A stretch of 57,887 nucleotides of DNA, taken from the NCBI RefSeq assembly GCF_946223165.1, contig NZ_CAMIBP010000014.1, forward strand, positions 1 to 57,887, in the 5' to 3' direction. Made by a program: the position numbers and the translations under genes. Shown piece after piece: positions 51,737-57,887 of this stretch. Source of the DNA: an uncultured Corynebacterium sp. Lineage in GTDB: Bacteria; Actinomycetota; Actinomycetes; Mycobacteriales; Mycobacteriaceae. Below the pieces are notes generated by a model that was given only the letters and a program-made list of their open reading frames with translations, did not search any database and was not told the origin of the DNA. Numbering within the stretch: position 1 is the stretch's first letter; every line of letters starts with the position of its first letter.

Positions 51737-52735
51737 TTACTCCGGCTTCGTGGTGCGACCCATGAGGGCCACGACCATGTCGGATACGGGCACGCCGCGG
51801 TGGCACACGCCATAGACCGCCTGCGTGATGGGCATCTCCACGCCGACGGCCTGCGCCAGCCGGAAAATGGACTCGGACGAGGTCACGCCTTCCGCGACCT
51901 GGCCGTTGGTCGCGGCCTTGGCTTCCTCCAGCGTGCCGCCCTGGCCCAGGCGGAAGCCGAAGGTGCGGTTACGCGACAGCTCCGAGGAGCACGTCGCGAC
52001 CAGGTCGCCCAGGCCCGCGAGTCCCGCGAAGGTGCGCGGGTCCGCGCCGAGTTGGACGCCCAGGCGCGTGATTTCCGCCAGGCCTCGCGTAATAAGCGTC
52101 GCCAGCGTATTGGTGCCTAGCCCCCGGCCGGTGGCCATACCGCACGCCAGCGCGATAACGTTCTTACACGCGCCGCCCACCTCCGCGCCCACGACGTCCG
52201 TATTCGTATACGGGCGCAGGTACCACGTCGCGATGGCCTCCTGCACGGCTTTCGCGCGCTCCTCGTCCGTGCACGCGATGACGGTCGCGGCGGGTTGCTC
52301 CTGCGCGATTTCCTTCGCCAGGTTCGGCCCGGACAAGACGGCCACCCGGCTTGTCCGTGCACCCGTCGCGTCCACGATGACTTCGCTCATCCTTTTCAGG
52401 GTCGCGGTTTCCACGCCCTTGGAGATGGACACGAGTGTCGCATCCTCCGGCAGGAGCGGGGCCCACGCCTCAAGGTTGGGACGCAGGGACTGAGAGGGAA
52501 TGCCAAAGACTACGACGTCGGCGGCGCTGAGCGCCGCGGCGGCATCGGTAAGCGGGGTCACGCCGGCCGGAAGCTCTACGTCCGGCAGGTAGTCCGCGTT
52601 GCGGCGGGTGGTCGCGATGGTCTCCGCGAGCTCGGGGCGGCGAACCCACAGGCGCACCTCATTGCCGGCGTCAGCGAAGACCTTCGCCAGCGTGGTGCCC
52701 CAGGAACCGGCGCCCATGACCGCGACGTTGACCAT
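51737..52735 (-). CDS. gpsA: Glycerol-3-phosphate dehydrogenase [NAD(P)+]
   Basis: A 332-residue cytosolic enzyme giving glycerol 3-phosphate for phospholipid synthesis. The Rossmann motif is VAVMGAGSWGTTLAKVFADA. Other landmarks are VAVLSGPNLAKEIAQEQPAA, AEVGGACKNVIALACGMATG (catalytic Lys) and GLAGLGDLVATCSSELSRNR. The ATG at 52735 has GAGGGG 6 bases upstream; the ATG 15 bases earlier does not. Confidence 0.96.
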   Translation of the reverse strand: MVNVAVMGAGSWGTTLAKVFADAGNEVRLWVRRPELAETIATTRRNADYLPDVELPAGVTPLTDAAAALSAADVVVFGIPSQSLRPNLEAWAPLLPEDATLVSISKGVETATLKRMSEVIVDATGARTSRVAVLSGPNLAKEIAQEQPAATVIACTDEERAKAVQEAIATWYLRPYTNTDVVGAEVGGACKNVIALACGMATGRGLGTNTLATLITRGLAEITRLGVQLGADPRTFAGLAGLGDLVATCSSELSRNRTFGFRLGQGGTLEEAKAATNGQVAEGVTSSESIFRLAQAVGVEMPITQAVYGVCHRGVPVSDMVVALMGRTTKPE

Positions 52736-52880
52736 TGTTTCCCCTCTCATTGTACGTACGTTGCCCTCATATCCTAGGACACGTGGGCGGGGCAGTTCTG
52801 CGTGCGCGCCGGGCGTGAGTAAAAATAGAAGGCGTTAGACGCTAAAAGATTTACCCAACCCTAGTGGAGGAGCAACGGGC

Positions 52881-53879
52881 ATGGTCTCTGAAAAGAAGAT
52901 GCACGAAGACGACAAGGACCTGGCCTCGGAGATGCTCATCACTGGCCGCTACCAGGCCGTTCCCCGCGACCCCGCCGCCGAGTTCAAGCGCACGACACTC
53001 GCCGCCGGCGCGGTGCTCTGGCGCGGCGAGCGCGACAACGCGGAAGTCGCCGTCATTCACCGCCCGCACTACGACGACTGGTCCCTGGCCAAGGGCAAGG
53101 TCGACCCGGGCGAGTCCCTCACCGCCACCGCCGCGCGCGAAATCTGGGAAGAAACCGGCTATGAAGTCAAGCTGGGCAAGCTCATCGGCAAGGTGACCTA
53201 CCCGGTGCAGGGCCGTACGAAGGTCGTCTACTACTGGATGGGCCAAGTAATCGGCGGCGAGTTCGAAAAGAACGACGAGGTCGACGAGATCCGCTGGCTC
53301 TCCTTCAAGGAAGCCCGCGAGCTGCTCACCTACGAGGTGGACACGCAGGTGCTCGACAAGGCGGAGAAGCGTTTGAAGCACGCGCCGACCACGCGCATCC
53401 TCTACGTGCGCCACGCTCGCGCCCACGAGCGCAGCAAGTGGCACGGCGACGATAACTTGCGCCCGTTGGATAAGATAGGCCGCCGCCAGGCCGAGATGCT
53501 CGTGCCCATGCTGCTGCCCTACCACCCCACCGCCATCTACTCCGCGAAGCCCGACCGTTGCGAGCAGACCGCCGCACCACTCGCGGCCGAGCTTAACCTG
53601 CCTATCCACCGCGACGTGCTCCTCGGCGACGAGGCCTGGCTCGACGATAAGAAGGCCGCGTTCAAGGCCTTCGAGAAGATCATCGACCGCGGCGGTGTCT
53701 CCGTGGTCGTAAGCCAGGGCGAGACCATCCCCGCGGTCATCCGCAAGCTCAACCCTAAGTTCATGCAGGACGCCCTCGACGACCTCAAGGCGAAGAAGGC
53801 CTCCGTGTGGGTGCTCTCCTTCAACGAGGGCGAGCTCACGGGCGCTGACTACCTGCCGAGTCCGCTGCCGGTGCGTTAA
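52881..53879 (+). CDS. mutT1: Nudix hydrolase-histidine phosphatase fusion (MutT1-like)
   Basis: A 332-residue two-domain protein. The N-terminal Nudix box is GKVDPGESLTATAAREIWEE followed by TGYE, complete. The C-terminal histidine phosphatase domain starts at ILYVRHARAHERSKWH with the RH motif (RHA instead of RHG) and has a second His region near VVVSQGETIPAV, where the usual GH is replaced by SQGE. Mycobacterial MutT1 of this build hydrolyses 8-oxo-(d)GTP and diadenosine polyphosphates. GGAGGAG precedes the ATG. Its TAA shares bases with the stop of the convergent MFS gene (TTAA). Confidence 0.9.
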   Translation: MVSEKKMHEDDKDLASEMLITGRYQAVPRDPAAEFKRTTLAAGAVLWRGERDNAEVAVIHRPHYDDWSLAKGKVDPGESLTATAAREIWEETGYEVKLGKLIGKVTYPVQGRTKVVYYWMGQVIGGEFEKNDEVDEIRWLSFKEARELLTYEVDTQVLDKAEKRLKHAPTTRILYVRHARAHERSKWHGDDNLRPLDKIGRRQAEMLVPMLLPYHPTAIYSAKPDRCEQTAAPLAAELNLPIHRDVLLGDEAWLDDKKAAFKAFEKIIDRGGVSVVVSQGETIPAVIRKLNPKFMQDALDDLKAKKASVWVLSFNEGELTGADYLPSPLPVR

Positions 53880-55063
53880 CGAGTCTCGCTGCGCGCCACC
53901 GCCGAGTTGAACAAGAAGGTGGTGGCAAAGCCCAGCACTGCGAGCCCCGCGCAGGCCCAGAAGCCGGCGAGGAAGGACCACGCGCTCGTGATGTAGCCGA
54001 GAGGGGTGTTCCACACACCGCTGAGCGTGGTCACCGTCGTCGACTGGATGTTGGTCACGCGGCCGAAGGCGTGTTCGTCGATGAGCTCGACGAGCTTGGC
54101 GTAGATGACTGCGCCCGCCGCCGGCGCGAAGAGCACCGCGATACCCAGCGGGACGACGACGGCGAGCGAATCGTGCACGAGCGCCGCACACGCCAACGCC
54201 GCGGCGAGGAAGCCCGTGTTGACGAGCATGAGGGTGCGGAAGGCTAAGGTCCGCTGAATAAAGCGCGTGGCCAGCGCGCCGAGGATGCCGATGACACCGA
54301 TGGCCGAGCGCGCGATGCCGATGACTACGCCGGGGAATCCAGCATTTTCAAGCGACACGACAGCTAAGAAGAGCGCGCCGCTGAGCGCCGCGTTGGCGAA
54401 GACCTGCATGGTAATGAGCGATCGCAGCACGGGGTTTGCGCCCACGATGACAAAACCTTGCGCGGTCGCGGCAAAGAAATTCTCCGTGGCGCGCGACTCG
54501 GGGTTAAGGTCGGCACGGACGAAGATGAAGCACGCGCCCGCGACAAGGCAACCCGTGCCCGCCGCCGCGAACGGCACCCACTCCCCAACGTCGATGAGCA
54601 CGCCGCCGAGGAGAGGACCGATGAGCCCAGCGAATTGCATACGAGCTTGGATGAAGCCCTGCGCCGCCGCAATATCCTCCTCGGAGACGAGCTGTGGCAG
54701 AGACGGATCTGCGCAGGCCTGGCCGATGGAGTAGCAGAACATGAAGGCGCACAGCAGCGTGCCAAAAAGCCCGACGCTAAAATTCCCCGGCAGCGCCGTC
54801 CACGCGAGTCCGAATGCGAGAAGGCCAGCGAGGAGATTCGAGCCAATGATGACCGGCTTGCGCGCGTACTTATCGGCGATCGTCCCGCCCACGATGGCAC
54901 CCGCCATCGACGCGATGCCGGAGGCCGTGCTCACAATGCCCGTGGCCACCATGTCCTGGGTGTGCCGAAACACGACGAGCGGAACGGCGAGTCCGGCCGC
55001 AACGCCGGTGATTTGGGCGAGGACATCGGAAAGCCAGTAGAGGCGGAAATCGAGAGTTTTCAA
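53876..55063 (-). CDS. MFS exporter, last gene of the peptide cluster
   Basis: A 395-residue major facilitator with about 12 membrane segments, of the EntS-like (MFS_3) group. The family-like start is the TTG at 55063 (KTLDFRLYWLSDVLAQITGV), with AGGAAAGGA about 8 bases upstream; a GTG at 55129 would add 22 residues unlike the family. The loop-2 motif is GGTIADKYARKPVI. It lies 78 bases after the oxidoreductase gene on the same strand and probably exports the mature peptide or gives immunity. Its coding region has the high GC of the chromosome, unlike the three genes before it, so it may be a resident gene recruited to the cluster. Confidence 0.85.
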   Translation of the reverse strand: MKTLDFRLYWLSDVLAQITGVAAGLAVPLVVFRHTQDMVATGIVSTASGIASMAGAIVGGTIADKYARKPVIIGSNLLAGLLAFGLAWTALPGNFSVGLFGTLLCAFMFCYSIGQACADPSLPQLVSEEDIAAAQGFIQARMQFAGLIGPLLGGVLIDVGEWVPFAAAGTGCLVAGACFIFVRADLNPESRATENFFAATAQGFVIVGANPVLRSLITMQVFANAALSGALFLAVVSLENAGFPGVVIGIARSAIGVIGILGALATRFIQRTLAFRTLMLVNTGFLAAALACAALVHDSLAVVVPLGIAVLFAPAAGAVIYAKLVELIDEHAFGRVTNIQSTTVTTLSGVWNTPLGYITSAWSFLAGFWACAGLAVLGFATTFLFNSAVARSETR

Positions 55064-55141
55064 AAATAATTCCTTTCCTAAGAAAGCGGAATTCTCAGAC
55101 CCAAATTTGGGCCAATCAGAAGCCGCCACTGCTCTAATTAA

Positions 55142-56233
55142 TCAAACTTTGGAATGAGGTTTTCCCAAGGCAATTATCACACCAAAAACAAACCTCGATG
55201 GCTCAATAGAAAGAATCTTCTCTAACCGATCTTCAAGGAATAAGCCAACAGGACGAGTTCTGACTCCGAGGCATTCAGCCATTAGTAGAACCAACTGACT
55301 AACATGACCGATGTCTAGCAGAAGCCCCTTCAACGCATTTAGAGACTTATACTTCCATGAAATTAGTTGTGGATCACCAGCTAATATGAGATGCACTGGC
55401 GCATCCGTCACCCAATTCTGTCCCGACAATGCCACTTCCCATTCTTCCGGGGTGTCAATTTCGGCTTGAAAAATAAGTTGATCACGTCTTGGATTGTAAA
55501 GATAATAGCCAGGTTCAATGTCGATGCCTGGGCCAATCCTCACAAAAACCTCGGTGGAACCTCGACCACCGGCAGATGGAGCGTTCCGAAAAACCGTTCC
55601 AAAATGAACATGTTCCCCACCAATCCCGGGAATGTCATGATAGCCCGCGGCGAACCGAAGAATCGTGGACAACTGGCCCCAGCTAAGAACATAAGGGCCG
55701 TTGAAAAAACGTTCCGAACGTCGCCGTCTAGAAATTTGAGAAAGAATCTCTTGCTCCCTATTCCCGAAGGGTTCACTCAACGAAACAGCGGGGCCAGTCT
55801 CCAAGCTCCACTCGTCTGAAAGTTCCCAACAATGTTTAGGAATGCCAAAATACTCAGCATCTTCGTACAAAGCTGAGTCATGGGCTTGCTTTGAAATCCG
55901 CGCCGACCCTGAAGTAACCCTGCTCGCAGCGACGTAGTTCCTCAACAGGTTAGGCAACTGGCCCCAAGAATCCATGACTTTACTCTCGTCAGCAAAACGC
56001 TCCGAATTCACTAACACAAGTACATTAAGATTCACCAATTTCTCGTATTTTCTGTACCCAAGCGCTGAATCATCAGGCAGCTTCCCGAGTAAGCGATCCT
56101 CTTGATAAGACCGCAGCAAGTCTAAATCCTCAACCGAAATTGGAGTTTGAACTTTATATAATGGGTCATCCCAGATAAAGCCGTCCGAGCGAAGCACCAA
56201 AAAACCAAAGTTGCTAGGAATTAACAAGGGCAA
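55142..56233 (-). CDS. SagB/ThcOx-type flavin-dependent dehydrogenase with extra N-terminal domain
   Basis: A 363-residue protein. The C-terminal 200 residues are a nitroreductase-fold oxidoreductase of the SagB/ThcOx group: ISRRRRSERFFNGPYVLSWG (FMN-binding Arg-rich start), VFRNAPSAGGRGSTEVFVRI, GYYLYNPRRDQLIFQ and LLDIGHVSQLVLLMAECLGV. SagB enzymes usually oxidise azolines, but no cyclodehydratase is encoded here. The N-terminal 150 residues (FGFLVLRSDGFIWDDPLYKV, then LDLLRSYQEDRLLG) may bind leader peptide. The start is a rare TTG; a second TTG 6 bases on is better spaced from AAAGGA. It overlaps the ATP-grasp gene by 20 bases. AT-rich, unlike the chromosome. Confidence 0.82.
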   Translation of the reverse strand: MPLLIPSNFGFLVLRSDGFIWDDPLYKVQTPISVEDLDLLRSYQEDRLLGKLPDDSALGYRKYEKLVNLNVLVLVNSERFADESKVMDSWGQLPNLLRNYVAASRVTSGSARISKQAHDSALYEDAEYFGIPKHCWELSDEWSLETGPAVSLSEPFGNREQEILSQISRRRRSERFFNGPYVLSWGQLSTILRFAAGYHDIPGIGGEHVHFGTVFRNAPSAGGRGSTEVFVRIGPGIDIEPGYYLYNPRRDQLIFQAEIDTPEEWEVALSGQNWVTDAPVHLILAGDPQLISWKYKSLNALKGLLLDIGHVSQLVLLMAECLGVRTRPVGLFLEDRLEKILSIEPSRFVFGVIIALGKPHSKV

Positions 56234-57230
56234 ATTCCTTTGCTATCCAATGCAAAAACAGCTCCGAGATCACGTTCGTCTCAATCAAACGCTCATAAAA
56301 AACCCAATCAAAAAGCACATTGGCTTCTAAAAAATAATAGTATCCATCACTAACAACGAAATCGATAGCACAAAGTTCCGTTTTGGTTCGTTCGCAATAG
56401 TTTCGTATAAGCGATTCCAATTTTGGATCTAACTCTTCCTCCCGCATCTCGAGGCCCGAATTATCCAACCAAAGGGATCTAGCATCAGCACAGTTCCAAA
56501 TTGAAATTGCGACCATTTTTTCACCCGCAACAAAGACTCGTAATTCAAACTCGATCTCAAGGTATTCTTGGAGCAGAACTGGTACTTTCTCCAGATTGGC
56601 ACAGAAACCGTCACCAACAACCTTGGGCATTACTCCCGTCAATTCATGTGAAGGATATTCGACCCAATGCGTTCCGATTGGCTTTGCAATAGCTGCTCCA
56701 AGTGGAGTCGAAGGTTGCAACCCAATCCAACTGGATAAGACTTCAAATCCGCATTCCCGTGCTACCCTTAGCTGATTCAGCCGCGTTCGAGCAGTAGTAT
56801 CACCGTTTATCGAGCGTTCGATCACTTCAGTCAAAGTATCGCCTAGCGCTTCCACCTGATTCTGAACATAAATTCGTTCTAGTTGATCAACCCCCTGCGA
56901 CACTGGTATCCCCTCTGGTGCAAAGTGCCTACGCCACACCAACCGTGGACGTCCATGGTAACCATTCAATGACATGGTTCCATCCATAAACACCTCCGTT
57001 GTAGTAACAGCCTTGACATCATCAGAATTTAACCGCACCATCGGGATTCCCAGTGCGGCCAGAGACAAGGACAGCTGATCGACTTCAGAATCGTCGTGGC
57101 GCGTCAAAATAAGAATGTAATCGCCCAATCCCTCTTCACGACAGTCGAACGTATTGCGATACGCCGTTTGAAAGTCGCGAGATTTTCCTGTCAAATTAAG
57201 TTTCAAGCCATGGTCGATCAGGTACTGCAT
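56214..57230 (-). CDS. Graspetide-type ATP-grasp peptide ligase (MvdD-like)
   Basis: A 338-residue ATP-grasp enzyme. The N-terminal part follows graspetide ligases: YILILTRHDDSEVDQLSLSL, ALGIPMVRLNSDD, PRLVWRRHF, and the K/R-x-x-QL...A...GF spacing in TRLNQLRVARECGFEVL. The C-terminal grasp domain has VLLQEYLEIEFELRVFVAGE, LCAIDFVVSDGYYYFLEANV, giving metal ligands Asp290, Glu302 and Asn304. Such ligases join Lys, Ser or Thr side chains to Asp or Glu side chains in a precursor. The ATG at 57230 has GGAG 5 bases upstream. The gene follows the precursor gene across a strong hairpin. AT-rich codon use suggests transfer. Confidence 0.82.
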   Translation of the reverse strand: MQYLIDHGLKLNLTGKSRDFQTAYRNTFDCREEGLGDYILILTRHDDSEVDQLSLSLAALGIPMVRLNSDDVKAVTTTEVFMDGTMSLNGYHGRPRLVWRRHFAPEGIPVSQGVDQLERIYVQNQVEALGDTLTEVIERSINGDTTARTRLNQLRVARECGFEVLSSWIGLQPSTPLGAAIAKPIGTHWVEYPSHELTGVMPKVVGDGFCANLEKVPVLLQEYLEIEFELRVFVAGEKMVAISIWNCADARSLWLDNSGLEMREEELDPKLESLIRNYCERTKTELCAIDFVVSDGYYYFLEANVLFDWVFYERLIETNVISELFLHWIAKEFALVNS

Positions 57231-57252
57231 ACAAACTCCATCCAAAGGGCTA

Positions 57253-57273
57253 GGCGGGCCCTGAGGGCCCGCC
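57253..57273 (-). promoter_or_regulatory. Strong hairpin between precursor and ligase genes
   Basis: GGCGGGCCC, a 3-base loop and GGGCCCGCC form a perfect 9-bp GC stem in the 71-base gap between the peptide gene and the ATP-grasp gene. There is no long U-tract (TAGCCCTTTGG follows on the minus strand), so it may be a leaky terminator or an mRNA end stabiliser that makes the short precursor message more abundant than the enzyme message. Confidence 0.7.
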
Positions 57274-57301
57274 CAGCGTCAGGAAACAAACAAGTAGAAG
57301 A

Positions 57302-57439
57302 TTAAAAATCCTTCTTGTGCTCCCACGCGGCATTCTGGATACGGTATTCGTCGACAAAATCCCCCAGCTGAGATTCGGTAGCTGGCTCAACATTTTCCTC
57401 AAGAATTTGTTGCGCAATATCAGACATCTGCGGAATCAT
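57302..57439 (-). CDS. Putative RiPP precursor peptide, 45 residues
   Basis: A short gene with a near-perfect Shine-Dalgarno (AAGGAGG, 8 bases before ATG at 57439); a longer upstream reading ignores it. The peptide begins MIPQMSDIAQQILEENVEPA and ends WEHKKDF. It is acidic (10 Asp/Glu), has no Cys, and its only Ser/Thr are Ser6, Thr21 and Ser23. Residues 1-26 look like a helical leader; the rest (FVDEYRIQNAAW, then EHKKDF) could be the core, with Lys42 and Lys43 as possible amide donors to Asp or Glu. Assignment rests on context: start of a strand-consistent unit with ligase, oxidoreductase and exporter. I do not recognise the family. Confidence 0.6.
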   Translation of the reverse strand: MIPQMSDIAQQILEENVEPATESQLGDFVDEYRIQNAAWEHKKDF

Positions 57440-57461
57440 ATTCGTTCCCTCCTTCAATTGA

Positions 57462-57485
57462 CCTTGGCCACTTTTGTGACCCAAG
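57462..57485 (-). promoter_or_regulatory. Inverted repeat in the peptide operon leader
   Basis: On the minus strand CTTGGGTCAC-AAAA-GTGGCCAAGG forms a stem with one mismatch and two G-T pairs, 24-47 bases upstream of the precursor ATG. It could be an operator or a leader hairpin. A TAGTAT hexamer about 10 bases further upstream is a possible -10 element. Confidence 0.4.
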
Positions 57486-57539
57486 CAACATACTACAGTG
57501 AACTGAATCACTTTGGAAGGCTTTTATGATTTATATTCA

Positions 57540-57887
57540 ACAATGAAGTGGCCGCCAACCAGGTCAACCTCAATCTGCACTACTAACCTACCTCCAAAAA
57601 CGGCATAGCTGATAGCCCGGGTTTCGCATAATTGGCTGTGTCCCACCTTTACATTTGAGCTGGTTGTTGCGGGTGTTTAGCGCTTGGTTTGAAGCGTCCT
57701 GGGTTTAGTTCCTACCTCAGCTAAGGATGCTATGTCCATAGGGTTTTTGGACATGGAGTCCGGTGTCTTTTTGGACACGGAATCCATGGAGGTCTTGGAC
57801 ACTTCTAGCGGTTTATGGTTGTGGCCTGCGTTTCGGCCGGGGTTTGGATAGTTTCGGGTTCATCCGCGGTGGTTGGCGATGTTTCAT
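57540..57887. other. Gene-free window end with short inverted repeats
   Basis: No credible gene was found. Short inverted repeats built on TGTCC/GGACA occur at 57733-57753 (TGTCCA...TGGACA) and near 57763-57778 (GTGTC-TTTTTG-GACAC), and another GGACAC lies near 57796. Such clustered half-sites may be the edge of an insertion element or regulator sites for a gene outside the window. I could not identify a transposase or a family terminal repeat. Confidence 0.4.

Noticed and set aside
55142..57439. Classical thiazole/oxazole (TOMM) or lanthipeptide cluster
   Set aside because: No YcaO cyclodehydratase or LanB/LanM-type dehydratase is present, and the peptide lacks Cys.
57440..57511. Upstream extension of the precursor peptide (MIQFTVVCCLGHK...) containing two Cys
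   Set aside because: The AAGGAGG site is placed exactly for the ATG at 57439; the extension runs through that site and the leader hairpin.
57317..57529. 70-codon plus-strand frame over the precursor gene
   Set aside because: No ribosome site, antisense to the better-supported peptide gene.
57660..57887. CRISPR array or transposase remnant
   Set aside because: Repeats are too short and irregular for CRISPR, and translated frames are short and not transposase-like.

Overview
The window is most likely a Corynebacterium chromosome (Actinomycetota, mycolic-acid group). The evidence is a high-GC core, the block uvrA / infC-rpmI-rplT / pheS-pheT / uvrB / rpsA / coaE / polA, actinobacterial features such as HelD, a fused Nudix-histidine phosphatase (MutT1 type), DUF3515, a cutinase-like secreted esterase and a DUF4185 protein, and a general match, from memory, to C. 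glutamicum gene order read in reverse. The species cannot be named from the sequence alone.

Layout. 1-8.6 kb: minus-strand translation genes (pheT, pheS, an SpoU methyltransferase, rplT, rpmI, and infC with an AUC start and a long hairpin-bearing leader), plus a frameshifted TM2 gene and a 655-residue protein I do not recognise. 8.6-21.4 kb: excision repair genes uvrA and uvrB flank a lipoprotein hydrolase, an MBL-fold hydrolase, a DoxX/coiled-coil protein, HelD, an App1-type phosphatase and two UspA proteins. 21.5-28.7 kb: a secreted DUF4185 protein (candidate endo-D-arabinanase), an ABC exporter pair, coaE and a beta-glucoside-type PTS permease with a perfect palindrome before its start. 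28.7-36.2 kb: rpsA, a cutinase-like esterase, a methyltransferase, a decayed winged-helix gene, polA, an odd tRNA with anticodon CAA, a small secreted protein and a frameshifted secreted protein gene. 36.3-46.3 kb: an amino-acid ABC importer, a TauE/SafE permease, then the minus-strand run coaD-rsmD-biotinyl-like-recG-fakA-like-ung-thiL. 46.3-53.9 kb: a tandem DUF3515 protein, an ABC exporter plus two-component system operon, ddl, gpsA and mutT1.

The most unusual region is 53.9-57.5 kb. A same-strand run encodes a 45-residue putative precursor peptide, a graspetide-type (MvdD-like) ATP-grasp ligase, a SagB/ThcOx-type flavin oxidoreductase with an extra N-terminal domain, and an MFS exporter. 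The first three genes are clearly richer in A+T than everything around them, which suggests horizontal acquisition. This looks like a ribosomal peptide (RiPP) pathway that combines macrocyclising ligase and dehydrogenase chemistry. The precursor has no Cys, and no Ser or Thr after residue 23, so ordinary azole formation by the SagB-like enzyme looks unlikely. I do not recognise a characterised product for this architecture.

Stretches without a gene. 28349-28746 holds the PTS leader palindrome and the rpsA terminator. 38956-39273 holds a terminator and a decayed small frame. 57440-57887 holds the leader of the peptide operon and then short inverted repeats without a recognisable gene. No CRISPR array, rRNA gene, intact transposase or replication origin was seen.
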